DNA of 64,000 bases, taken from assembly GCA_041752735.1 (NCBI GenBank), contig JBGSVW010000046.1:62001-126000 (forward strand), given 5' to 3'. The stretch is from UBA1422 sp041752735 (GTDB lineage: Bacteria > Bacillota > Clostridia > Peptostreptococcales > Anaerovoracaceae). The translations under genes were made by a program, and so were the position numbers. Each line of letters begins with the position of its first letter. The first letter of the stretch is position 1. Below are positions 8,020 to 16,549 of the stretch, piece by piece. The notes beneath the pieces are model-generated. The model ran no database searches and had not been told where the DNA came from. It saw only the letters and a program-made list of their open reading frames with translations.

Positions 8020-9078
8020 ATGAAAAAAGTGTTATCCATCGCCATCACCCTGTGCCTTGTTCTGGTTTTGTCCGGATGTGGACAAGTCACCTCCAAGGAG
8101 AAAACTCGATATCAAGCAGAGTTTTTAGATTTGTTTGATACCATGACCCAGATTGTCGGTTATAGCGACAGCGAGGATTTATTCGGCGAGCAAGTCAACT
8201 ACGTTTATGATAACTTAGAAGAAATGCATCAACTGTATGATATTTATAACGACTATGATGGAATAAACAACATCAAAACCATCAATGACAACGCCGGAAA
8301 AGCGCCTGTCATGGTGGATCAGAAGATCATCGACCTTCTGAAATTCAGCAAGGAAGTATATGACCTTTCCGACGGCAGTGTGAATGTTGCCTTTGGAAGC
8401 GTATTAAAAATATGGCATGATTACAGAGACGCCGGTACAGCAAATCCCGATCGTGCAGCACTCCCACCTCAAGACCTGTTGGAAACCGCTAATAAACATA
8501 TCGATATCAATGATGTGATTATTGACGAAAAAAACATGACAGTTTATCTTTCTGACCCAGAAATGAGACTGGACGTTGGTGCAATCGCTAAAGGTTATGC
8601 CACAGAGCAGGTATCTCTAAATCTTGACTCCAAATGGCCAGGTATCTCCATATTGCTCAGTGTGGGTGGCAATGTAAAGGCCATAGGCATGAAAGAAACC
8701 GGCATAGAAACCATTCCTTGGAATGTTGGCATTACCAACCCCAATGACCAATCGGCCATGTTGATGACATTAAATGTATCCGATTATTCCATGGTAACCA
8801 GTGGCGATTATCAGCGATATTATGTGGTGGCCGATAAAACCTATCATCATATTATCGATCCTCTAACGCTATACCCGGCGATGCACTGCCGCGCGGTTAC
8901 CATCGTGGCACCGGATTCGGGTATTGCTGACTGCCTTTCAACAGCAGCATTCATCCTTCCACTGGAACAAGCGAAGTCTTTGGTGCAAAGTCAGGGGGGG
9001 GAAGCAGTTTTCGTGATGAACGACGGTTCAATGGAATATACCTCAGGCTTTAAGTCGTTTATTCTCAAAATGAATTAA
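8020..9078 (+). CDS. fmnB: FAD:protein FMN transferase, ApbE/FmnB lipoprotein
   Basis: Extracellular enzyme that splits FAD and attaches FMN to threonines of target proteins, here most likely PplA. Signal peptide with lipobox LSGC (Cys about 18). ApbE hallmarks are visible: LFDTMTQI, DGSVNVAFGSVLKIW, DVGAIAKGYATEQ, LSVGGNVKAIG, the metal-binding stretch YHHIIDPLT, and the C-terminal GIADCLSTAAF. 352 aa, normal length. ATG 8020 is preferred because AGAGG lies 5 nt upstream and it begins a proper signal sequence; the longer frame from 7936 begins inside the terminator hairpin. Confidence 0.93.
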   Translation: MKKVLSIAITLCLVLVLSGCGQVTSKEKTRYQAEFLDLFDTMTQIVGYSDSEDLFGEQVNYVYDNLEEMHQLYDIYNDYDGINNIKTINDNAGKAPVMVDQKIIDLLKFSKEVYDLSDGSVNVAFGSVLKIWHDYRDAGTANPDRAALPPQDLLETANKHIDINDVIIDEKNMTVYLSDPEMRLDVGAIAKGYATEQVSLNLDSKWPGISILLSVGGNVKAIGMKETGIETIPWNVGITNPNDQSAMLMTLNVSDYSMVTSGDYQRYYVVADKTYHHIIDPLTLYPAMHCRAVTIVAPDSGIADCLSTAAFILPLEQAKSLVQSQGGEAVFVMNDGSMEYTSGFKSFILKMN

Positions 9079-9109
9079 TTTTTCTCTCATCTTGCCTGCT
9101 GGGATATGA

Positions 9110-9115
9110 TATAAT
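9110..9115 (+). promoter_or_regulatory. Extended -10 promoter before the EamA transporter gene
   Basis: TATAAT preceded by TGA (extended -10, TGnTATAAT). No good -35 hexamer. It lies 20 nt upstream of the ATG at 9136, with AAGGAGG just before the start codon. Confidence 0.35.
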
Positions 9116-9135
9116 ATGCCCATCAAGGAGGCAGA

Positions 9136-10053
9136 ATGAAAGGCTATATTTTTACTATTTCAGCAGCATGTGTGTATGCATCCCAGGTTATTCTGGGCAA
9201 ATATATTCTCACGGCAGGTACCGGTGCTTGGACTTTAACCTTTATGCAGGTTGTGATTAGCACCTTGGTCATGTTCGTCATCGGTGTCTCAAAGGCGCCT
9301 GAAGGAATCCGGACCAAATATACCGTCCAACGCTCTGATTATAAATGGTTCTTTTGGATAGCGGTTCTTGGCGGCCTAGGCGTTCAGTTGGCATTGTATT
9401 ATTGCCTGGAACGGGTGGATGCCGGAATCGGCTCAATGCTTTTGTTTTTGCACCCGGTAGTCATCTGCATTTTCTTTCTCGTCAGCGGTGTCAGGAAACT
9501 GACGTTGATTAACAAGGTTTCATTAGGAGTTGTCCTTTTAGGCAGTCTTTTGGTTCTCAACATCTTTGGAGAATCCCACACCTGGACTTGGCTGGGCATT
9601 TTCTTTGGGGTCATTTCATTCCTTTGCTGCGCGGGATTTTTCCTGATTTTGGATCTGAAATTATCTCAATACCCCATCCCCGTAATTTTTTTCTACGACT
9701 GGGGAATTGCCGCACTGATTATGCTGATTTTAAATCCGATGGTCTTCAAAAGCATCGTAGTCCTTTCGCCACAGATGATTGCTTTGATAATTATCATCAG
9801 CTCCGTCACGACTGTACTTCCCTCTTTCCTGTTAGCCAAAGGCGTCATACTGATTGGCTCGGAGCGAGCAACCGTCATTGGCACTTTGGAATTACCTATT
9901 ACGGTCTTGCTGGCATATTTATTCCTATCAGAAATAATGGTTCCCATGCAGTTGCTGGGGATTGTCCTAGTTGTTTCTGCTGTTGCCGCTCTTAGTATTG
10001 AGGGCTCCAAAAGCGGACCATTGGATCGAGTGAAAAGGAGTGTATCAGAATGA
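9136..10053 (+). CDS. EamA/DMT-family transporter
   Basis: Integral membrane protein of 305 aa with about ten predicted helices in two five-helix halves, as in the drug/metabolite transporter superfamily. Recognisable features are the N-terminal SQVILGKY region, YYCLERVDAGIGSMLLFLHPV ending the first half, and SERATVIGTLELPITVLLAYL in the second half, typical of EamA repeats. The substrate is unknown. AAGGAGG lies 6 nt before ATG 9136. It ends in an ATGA overlap with the next small membrane gene. It follows fmnB, but nothing shows a role in electron transfer. Confidence 0.85.
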   Translation: MKGYIFTISAACVYASQVILGKYILTAGTGAWTLTFMQVVISTLVMFVIGVSKAPEGIRTKYTVQRSDYKWFFWIAVLGGLGVQLALYYCLERVDAGIGSMLLFLHPVVICIFFLVSGVRKLTLINKVSLGVVLLGSLLVLNIFGESHTWTWLGIFFGVISFLCCAGFFLILDLKLSQYPIPVIFFYDWGIAALIMLILNPMVFKSIVVLSPQMIALIIIISSVTTVLPSFLLAKGVILIGSERATVIGTLELPITVLLAYLFLSEIMVPMQLLGIVLVVSAVAALSIEGSKSGPLDRVKRSVSE

Positions 10054-10460
10054 GTAAATTTATTAAAGGATTCTTCTTATTCGTTATCGGAATAGCCATT
10101 ATGTTTGGACTCTTTGCCTTAGGCATGACTTTGTTCAATGAATACTTCCTGGCGGTGCTTATGGCTTGTGGCCTTGCTTATTTCGCCTTTTTTTACATAC
10201 TCGAAAGCTTCATCGAGGCTTTTTTCAAATTGACTGTTAAGGAGTATGTGATTGCTACCATGGTAATGCCCCTGCTTTTCTCTGTGGTTGGACTGCTTAT
10301 AGTCAAAGTCATGAGTAGCATGGGTGCTTTTTCCAACGGTTCCTTTGCAGACCTGGCGTGGGTTATTATATTGACAGTTGTTCTGGTCATTTCTGCAGTT
10401 GCATTGGCGGTCAGGAGCCTGTTATATGTAGCCCTGCGCAAACGAAATAAAACCAAATAA
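10050..10460 (+). CDS. Small four-helix membrane protein of unknown function
   Basis: 136 aa with four hydrophobic segments at about residues 8-30, 33-55, 67-87 and 105-127, and a basic C-terminus (LRKRNKTK). I recognise no family. Translation is coupled to the upstream EamA gene by an ATGA overlap, and gltX follows 17 nt later with its own ribosome binding site, so the three may be one transcript. A role as partner or regulator of the transporter would be a guess. Confidence 0.7.
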   Translation: MSKFIKGFFLFVIGIAIMFGLFALGMTLFNEYFLAVLMACGLAYFAFFYILESFIEAFFKLTVKEYVIATMVMPLLFSVVGLLIVKVMSSMGAFSNGSFADLAWVIILTVVLVISAVALAVRSLLYVALRKRNKTK

Positions 10461-10477
10461 TACTCCGGAGGTACAAA

Positions 10478-12139
10478 ATGGACTACCAACTGCTGGCAAA
10501 TCGACTGTTTCCCCAGCAATCATATAGCAAGGAAGATCTGGATGCCAGGTTTCCACTACGTAATTTGCCCAACGGTGCCAAAGTAACACGGTTGGGGCCC
10601 AGTCCCACAGGCTTCATTCATCTTGGAAATCTGTATGGTGCCTTTGTCGATGAACGACTAGCACACCAAAGTGATGGTATTTTCTATTTGAGAATCGAAG
10701 ATACTGACGAAAAAAGGCTGGTAGAAGGCGCTGTTGATATGATTATCGATTCTCTTTCGTTCTTTGGCATTTCCTTTGACGAAGGTGCTACCAAAACGGG
10801 AGACCAAGGCAACTACGGACCTTATTCTCAAAGCCTACGAAAAGACTTGTACCACTTTTATGTGAAACAATTGGTGACCCAAGGATTGGCTTATCCTTGT
10901 TTTCTGACAGAAGACGAAATTAGTCAGATTCGGCAAGACCAGGAAACAACCAAAGCAAATCCCGGCATCTATGGCAAATACGCCTTGCATCGTGAATTAA
11001 CTATGGATCAAATCGAAAACAACCTTATGAAGGGGTTGTCATATACCATTCGGCTAAAGTCCGGTGGCAACCATGATTTGCCCCAGGATTTGATTCGCTA
11101 CATCAAAGTGGAAGACGGCATACGAGGAAACCTTTCCATGCCTGAAAACAATCAGGATGTTGTAATCCTTAAGGCGAACGGCATGCCTACTTATCACTTT
11201 GCTCACGTAGTGGACGACTACCTGATGCGCACTACCCATGTTGTACGAGGTGAAGAATGGCTTTCTTCCTTGCCCATCCATGTGGAACTTTTTGAAAAAC
11301 TGGGTTTTGATCTTCCGGTTTACTGTCATACCGCTCAGCTGATGAAGTTGGACGAAAACGGAAACAAGCGAAAGCTTTCCAAGCGCAAGGATCCCGAATT
11401 ATCCCTTGGATACTATCAGGAACAAGGGTATCATCCTCTGGCTATTCGAGAATATCTATTGACCCTGTTGAATTCAAATTTTGAAGAATGGCGTATTCTC
11501 AATCCCCAAGCATCCTGTGATGACTTTCCTTTCACCACCGAAAAGATGAGCGCTTCAGGTGCCCTCTTTGACATCAACAAGCTAAACGACGTGTCCAAGG
11601 ACTGCCTGGTCCGTATTCCTGCCAATGAATTGGTTGATTTTCTCATTGAATGGGCTGCCCTGTACAATCAAAACGCATGGAACGTCCTAAATGATCACCG
11701 GCAAATCTTGGAAGCGATATTGGATCTTGGTCGTAACGATGCCAAACCACGAAAGGATTTTATTTCAGCCAGTCAAATCTTTGATTTCATTCGGTACTTC
11801 TTCGATAGATATTTCTCCATTGAAGAGCCCCTACCCACGGAAGTTAGCAGAGAGGATGCAGCAGAAATACTCAACCGTTATGCCATAACCTACAACCATG
11901 CCGATGATCAGTCTGCCTGGTTTGAAAAAATACGAACCATCACATCAGATTTAGGATATGCGGTAAGACCCAAAGACTTCAAAAATAGCCCGGACCAATA
12001 TAAGGGTCATGTGGGCCATGTCAGCACTGTGATTCGTTTGGCCTTGGTGGGCCGCAGCCAATCTCCTGACTTGTGGGAAATTCAACAAATTCTTGGAGAA
12101 GCAAAATCCATTGAACGCATCAAAAAAGCCGCTTTTTAG
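10478..12139 (+). CDS. gltX: Glutamate--tRNA ligase
   Basis: Charges tRNA(Glu), and probably tRNA(Gln) in organisms using the amidation route. Class I synthetase: the HIGH-type motif is GPSPTGFIHLGNL (about residue 44), the glutamate-binding stretch is LRIEDTDEKR, and the KMSKS-type motif is KLSKRKD near residue 301. At 553 aa it is longer than the common 480-490-aa bacterial form, with extra sequence at the N-terminus (about 35 residues before the HIGH region) and in the anticodon domain. The ribosome binding site CCGGAGG lies 8 nt before ATG 10478. A bidirectional terminator overlaps the stop codon. Confidence 0.9.
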   Translation: MDYQLLANRLFPQQSYSKEDLDARFPLRNLPNGAKVTRLGPSPTGFIHLGNLYGAFVDERLAHQSDGIFYLRIEDTDEKRLVEGAVDMIIDSLSFFGISFDEGATKTGDQGNYGPYSQSLRKDLYHFYVKQLVTQGLAYPCFLTEDEISQIRQDQETTKANPGIYGKYALHRELTMDQIENNLMKGLSYTIRLKSGGNHDLPQDLIRYIKVEDGIRGNLSMPENNQDVVILKANGMPTYHFAHVVDDYLMRTTHVVRGEEWLSSLPIHVELFEKLGFDLPVYCHTAQLMKLDENGNKRKLSKRKDPELSLGYYQEQGYHPLAIREYLLTLLNSNFEEWRILNPQASCDDFPFTTEKMSASGALFDINKLNDVSKDCLVRIPANELVDFLIEWAALYNQNAWNVLNDHRQILEAILDLGRNDAKPRKDFISASQIFDFIRYFFDRYFSIEEPLPTEVSREDAAEILNRYAITYNHADDQSAWFEKIRTITSDLGYAVRPKDFKNSPDQYKGHVGHVSTVIRLALVGRSQSPDLWEIQQILGEAKSIERIKKAAF

Positions 12140-12155
12140 CGGCTTTTCTTTTTTT
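12125..12155. terminator. Bidirectional terminator between gltX and the convergent aminotransferase gene
   Basis: Stem AAAGCCGCT / AGCGGCTTT (9 bp) with loop TTTT at 12125-12146, then TCTTTTTTT. The gltX stop codon TAG lies in the loop and stem. On the minus strand the same hairpin is followed by TTTTTTG, so it can serve both genes. Confidence 0.85.
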
Positions 12156-12210
12156 ATGTCTCTTAATGCCATGCCGTGGCTTCGCACCTCTCAAAGGCTA
12201 AAAATCTGCG

Positions 12211-13398
12211 TTATTCCGACAGATAGTCTTTCATCAGTCTTCCAAGTATGGCAATCCCCCGATGGGTGTCCTCTTCGCTCATATTGGAAAAATTTAAGCG
12301 AAACTCGTTGTTTTTCCTGGCGCTGGGATAAAAGGCCGCACCGGTAATGAATGCTACCTTTTCTTTGCCGGCTCGCAGTAAAAGCTCTGTGGCATCCTTG
12401 TCTTCCGGCATTTCAATCCAGATGAACAATCCACCCTTTGGGAGCACATATTGGGCTTTTTCTGGAAAATGGTCGGCAATGGCTTTTACCATGGCATCCC
12501 GGCGTTGTCGGTACAGCTTAATAATCATTTTAATGTGTTCGTCAATATCGTTGTGAGTCATATAATCCGCCATTTGCAGTTGTGCCAATGTGGAGGAGGA
12601 TAAATCCGCGGCATTTTTTAGTACCAGGTACTTTTCCATGATTTCTTTTCTGGCGCATAGCCAGGCAACGCGGAGGCCGGGGCAAAATATTTTAGAAAAT
12701 GTTCCGATATAAATCACCTGTCCCCGTTGATCGTAGGCAGCGAGGGGTCTCGGTGGAGGTCCATCAAAAGAAATTTCGCTATAGGCGGCATCTTCTAGGA
12801 TGGGAATGTCGTAATCCTTCATCAAATCCATGAAATCCTTGCGGCGTTCCTCTGACCAGCTTCGGCCGGTGGGATTTTGGAAATCCGGGTTGACATAGAT
12901 CATTCTAATCCTATCGCCATATTTTTTTAGTGCGTCTTTTAGGGATTCAATCACAATGCCATCCCGATCCGTAGGAACAGAAACCAATTCCGCTTCATAT
13001 GCACGAAGCGCGTTGACTGCCCCCAAATAAGATGGCAGTTCAAAAATAACCACATCGCCCTCGTTGATAAACAGCATACCACTCATATCCAGTCCCTGTT
13101 GGGATCCACTGGTTATGATGATTTCGTCCATGTCATAATGAAGCCCAAACTTCTTAGCCATGCGCTCCTGCATAATCTTACGAAGCCCCTGATACCCACT
13201 GGTGGAGCAATAGCTCAACGCCTCTTTTCCGTCCTTTTGAAGCACCCTGTCCATGGATTCACGGATGGCATCCACCGGATAGGTTTCGGAAGATGGAAAC
13301 CCGGCGGAAAAGGATATCATATCATTGTCTTCCACCAGTTGAAATGCATTGAGTAACGATTTGTCTTCCAAGCGGTTCAACCGCTTCGCATATTTCAT
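12211..13398 (-). CDS. PLP-dependent aminotransferase, class I/II (2-aminoadipate/aromatic type)
   Basis: Fold-type I transaminase of 395 aa. The PLP-binding Lys is in GTFSKIFCPGLRVAW (about residue 236); YVNPDFQNPTG carries the conserved Asn and Pro, and FRLNFSNM near the C-terminus carries the substrate-carboxylate Arg. The closest family I recognise is the LysN/aromatic aminotransferase group related to the catalytic half of MocR regulators; no DNA-binding domain is present. Substrate cannot be settled. It lies 13 nt downstream of ahcY, so it may be co-transcribed and could act in methionine or other amino acid metabolism. Confidence 0.85.
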   Translation of the reverse strand: MKYAKRLNRLEDKSLLNAFQLVEDNDMISFSAGFPSSETYPVDAIRESMDRVLQKDGKEALSYCSTSGYQGLRKIMQERMAKKFGLHYDMDEIIITSGSQQGLDMSGMLFINEGDVVIFELPSYLGAVNALRAYEAELVSVPTDRDGIVIESLKDALKKYGDRIRMIYVNPDFQNPTGRSWSEERRKDFMDLMKDYDIPILEDAAYSEISFDGPPPRPLAAYDQRGQVIYIGTFSKIFCPGLRVAWLCARKEIMEKYLVLKNAADLSSSTLAQLQMADYMTHNDIDEHIKMIIKLYRQRRDAMVKAIADHFPEKAQYVLPKGGLFIWIEMPEDKDATELLLRAGKEKVAFITGAAFYPSARKNNEFRLNFSNMSEEDTHRGIAILGRLMKDYLSE

Positions 13399-13411
13399 AA
13401 TGTCTCCGATT

Positions 13412-14668
13412 CTAGACCTGCCAGCTTTTGAGGTAGGCTTCTTGTTCCGGGCTCAGAACATCAATCTCAATGCTCCAACTTTTTAGTTTTTTGTTGGCAA
13501 TTACCCTGTCCATTTCTTTAGAAACGTCAATGACTTCAGGTTTTAGGGATTGATGATTTTCCTTGATATATAATGCAGACATAATCTGGACTGCAAAACT
13601 TAAATCCATTATTTCTGCAGGGTGTCCATCCGCTGCGGCGATATTCACCAGTCTTCCGTCAGCAATGACATGAAGCCTTTTTCCATTGGGCAAGAGATAT
13701 CCCATAATGTTTTTTCGGCTTTCTTTTTTGTCTGTTGTGATGGCTTCAAGGGCTGCCATATCGACTTCTACGTTGAAGTGTCCGGCATTGGACAAAATCG
13801 CTCCGTTTCGCATTTGTTCCATGTGTTCCATGCGAATGGTTCCTGCGCAGCCCGTAGCTGTGACAAATATATCTCCCTGTGGCGCCGCTTTTTCCATGGT
13901 CATGATTGCATACCCGTCCATCTTGGCTTCCATGGCCCGTATTGGATTGATTTCAGTAACAATCACGCTTGCACCTAAGGCGTCTGCACGCTGGGCGATG
14001 CCTCGGCCACACCAACCGTACCCACCGACCACCACCGTCTTTCCCGCGATGATCAAATTGGTGTTTCGCATAATGCTGTCCCATACCGATTGACCGGTAC
14101 CGTACCGGTTGTCAAACAGGTGCTTGCAATCGGCATCGTTGACGGCAACCATGGGGAATTTCAAAACTCCCTGCTGTTCCATTGCCCGAAGCCTAAGAAT
14201 TCCCGTGGTGGTTTCTTCGCATCCACCCCAAACTTCTTCAGCCAAATCCGGACGTTCCAGATGGAGCAATCCCACCAAATCCCCACCATCATCAATGATG
14301 ATGTTGGATTTCTGGCTTAAGGTCATTTCCAAATGTCGATGATATTCCTCGCCTGTGGCGGCGTGATATGCATAAATGTTAATACCAAAATCAGCTAAGG
14401 CTGCGGCCACGTCGTCTTGTGTAGATAACACATTGCTACCGGTAGCGGCCAATTGAGCCCCGCCAATGGCCAGCACTTCGCAAAGATAAGCGGTTTTGGC
14501 TTCCATGTGGATAGAAAGAGAAATCTTGATACCTGCAAACGGCTTTGTCTTGGCGAATTCTTCTTCCATGTCACGAAGCAATGGCATATTTTCCCGAACC
14601 CATGCAATTTTTTGGTGTCCTGATGGGGCCAGACTGATATCCCGGACTTCATATGGTTTTTGATTCAA
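13412..14668 (-). CDS. ahcY: Adenosylhomocysteinase (short form)
   Basis: Hydrolyses S-adenosylhomocysteine to adenosine and homocysteine using bound NAD. Family motifs: SIHMEAKTAYL, STQDDVAAAL, DDGGDL, EETTTGILRL, NDADCKHLFDNRYGTGQS (contains the catalytic Lys/Asp region), the NAD-binding VVGGYGWCGRGIAQRA, and NAGHFNVEVD. 418 aa: this is the shorter form seen in archaea and Thermotoga, lacking the roughly 40-residue insertion of many proteobacterial and eukaryotic enzymes. AAGGAG precedes ATG 14668. It follows glmS by 39 nt with no clear terminator between. No SAH riboswitch is apparent upstream. Confidence 0.93.
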   Translation of the reverse strand: MNQKPYEVRDISLAPSGHQKIAWVRENMPLLRDMEEEFAKTKPFAGIKISLSIHMEAKTAYLCEVLAIGGAQLAATGSNVLSTQDDVAAALADFGINIYAYHAATGEEYHRHLEMTLSQKSNIIIDDGGDLVGLLHLERPDLAEEVWGGCEETTTGILRLRAMEQQGVLKFPMVAVNDADCKHLFDNRYGTGQSVWDSIMRNTNLIIAGKTVVVGGYGWCGRGIAQRADALGASVIVTEINPIRAMEAKMDGYAIMTMEKAAPQGDIFVTATGCAGTIRMEHMEQMRNGAILSNAGHFNVEVDMAALEAITTDKKESRKNIMGYLLPNGKRLHVIADGRLVNIAAADGHPAEIMDLSFAVQIMSALYIKENHQSLKPEVIDVSKEMDRVIANKKLKSWSIEIDVLSPEQEAYLKSWQV

Positions 14669-14707
14669 TGTGTCGTTCTCCTTTTTTGGTCTTATGCTGC
14701 AATTCGT

Positions 14708-16537
14708 CTATTCCACTGTGACGGATTTGGCTAAATTCTTGGGCTTGTCAATGTTGCATCCACGATTTTTTGCCACATAATAGGCAAATAGTTGTAGTGG
14801 AACAACGGTTAATATGGGGGTGCATTCATCAATACACTGGGGTATATAAATCCATTCGTCGCACTTTTGCTCGATTTCGGTATTTCCCTCTTTGGTAATA
14901 CCGATGACATATGCGCCACGGGCTTTGATTTCTTCAATATTGGAGAGCATTTTTTCAAACAATCGATCCTGGGTAGAAAGGGCAAACACTAGGCTACCTT
15001 TTTCCATCAAGGCAATGGTGCCATGTTTCAGTTCTCCTGCAGCGATGGCAAAGGAGTTTATGTATGAAATTTCCTTCAATTTAAGCGAACCTTCATAGGA
15101 AACCGCTGCATCCGGTCCTCGACCGATGAAAAATACCTGCTCTCGCCTGTAAAATCGTTCCGCGATTTTTTCGATGGCCTGCTCCTGAGTCAAAAGCAGC
15201 CTGAGTTTGTCTGGTATTGCAATCAGCTCATCCAATACGCGATGATACGCTGATTCGGGCAGCACGCCTTTGGTCCGTCCAAGATACAGCGCCAACAGAT
15301 ACATACACATAAGCTGTGTTGTGTAAGCTTTTGTGGAGGCCACTGAAATTTCAGGACCTGCCCAGGTATAAAACACATCATCCGATTCTCTGGCTACGGA
15401 ACTTCCAACTACATTAACCACCGACAACACGCGTGCACCCTTTCGTTTGGCTTCCCGAAGAGCAGCCAAAGTGTCCAGTGTTTCGCCGGATTGGCTGATG
15501 GCGATGAACAGTGTATTGTCATCAACAAAAGGATCCCGATATCTGAATTCTGAAGCAACATCCACCTCTACCGGTATTTTCGCCAGTTTTTCTATTATGG
15601 ATTTGCCCACCAGCCCTGCATGGTATGCAGTGCCGCAAGCCACAATATATACCTTGGTGAATTTCTCGATGTCGGCCTTGGTCATGGAAATGCCATCCAG
15701 ATTGATGGTTCCATCAGCGTTCAGCCGCCGGTTCAGCGTTTCAGCTAGACCGTCAGGTTGCTCATGGATTTCTTTGCGCATAAAGTGTTCATATCCACCT
15801 TTTTCTGCAGCATCAGCATCCCAGGTCACGTGAAATACATCCCTCTTCACTTTGTTACCGGCAGCATCATAGATGACTATTTCGTCCTTCGTCAATACAA
15901 CAGTTTCGTTGTTTTCGATTAGGTAAATTTCTCTCACGTATTTTAGGAGGGCGGGAATGTCAGAGGCGATATAATTGCATCCTTTCCCCAGTCCTGCCAC
16001 TAACGGCGCATCCTTTCGGACCGCAACGATTTTGTCCGGTCCCCGCGCGGAAAGGACTCCAATGGCATACGCGCCGCGCATTTGTGCTACTGCACGGTTC
16101 ACAGCATCCAGCAAATCGCCGTCATATAAAACGCCAATCAATTGAGCAATAACCTCCGAATCAGTTTCCGATCGGAAAGTAATCCCATGGTCCTTGATCA
16201 ACATTTCTTTTAATTCTGTATAGTTTTCGATGATGCCGTTATGTACCACCGTGATGGTATCGTCCTGATTGTTGTGGGGATGTGCATTAACGTCAGAAGG
16301 AACCCCGTGGGTAGCCCACCTGGTATGCCCGATTCCAATGTTGGAGTCAAAATCAGCATCTTTAATGATTTTTTCTAAATTCTCGATGCCGCCGACGTGT
16401 TTGCGGGTTTGAATTTTTCCGTCGATGACCATTGCAATCCCCGCGGAGTCATACCCTCTATATTCCAGTCTTTTTAATCCTTCTATAATAATTTCTTTGG
16501 CTTTGCCGTCTCCAATATACCCAACAATTCCACACAT
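14708..16537 (-). CDS. glmS: Glutamine--fructose-6-phosphate aminotransferase (isomerizing)
   Basis: Makes glucosamine-6-phosphate, the first step of amino-sugar and cell-wall precursor synthesis. The N-terminal glutaminase domain begins with nucleophile Cys2 in MCGIVGYIG, with GHTRWATHG and HNGIIENY. Two SIS sugar-isomerase domains follow (ISQSGETLDTLAA; RGPDAAVSYEGSLKLKEISY). The C-terminus LAKSVTVE is typical. 609 aa, full length. AAGGAG lies 8 nt before the ATG. glmM ends only 12 nt upstream, so there is no room for the glmS ribozyme often found in Firmicutes. Confidence 0.97.
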   Translation of the reverse strand: MCGIVGYIGDGKAKEIIIEGLKRLEYRGYDSAGIAMVIDGKIQTRKHVGGIENLEKIIKDADFDSNIGIGHTRWATHGVPSDVNAHPHNNQDDTITVVHNGIIENYTELKEMLIKDHGITFRSETDSEVIAQLIGVLYDGDLLDAVNRAVAQMRGAYAIGVLSARGPDKIVAVRKDAPLVAGLGKGCNYIASDIPALLKYVREIYLIENNETVVLTKDEIVIYDAAGNKVKRDVFHVTWDADAAEKGGYEHFMRKEIHEQPDGLAETLNRRLNADGTINLDGISMTKADIEKFTKVYIVACGTAYHAGLVGKSIIEKLAKIPVEVDVASEFRYRDPFVDDNTLFIAISQSGETLDTLAALREAKRKGARVLSVVNVVGSSVARESDDVFYTWAGPEISVASTKAYTTQLMCMYLLALYLGRTKGVLPESAYHRVLDELIAIPDKLRLLLTQEQAIEKIAERFYRREQVFFIGRGPDAAVSYEGSLKLKEISYINSFAIAAGELKHGTIALMEKGSLVFALSTQDRLFEKMLSNIEEIKARGAYVIGITKEGNTEIEQKCDEWIYIPQCIDECTPILTVVPLQLFAYYVAKNRGCNIDKPKNLAKSVTVE

Positions 16538-16549
16538 AAATTTTTCTCC

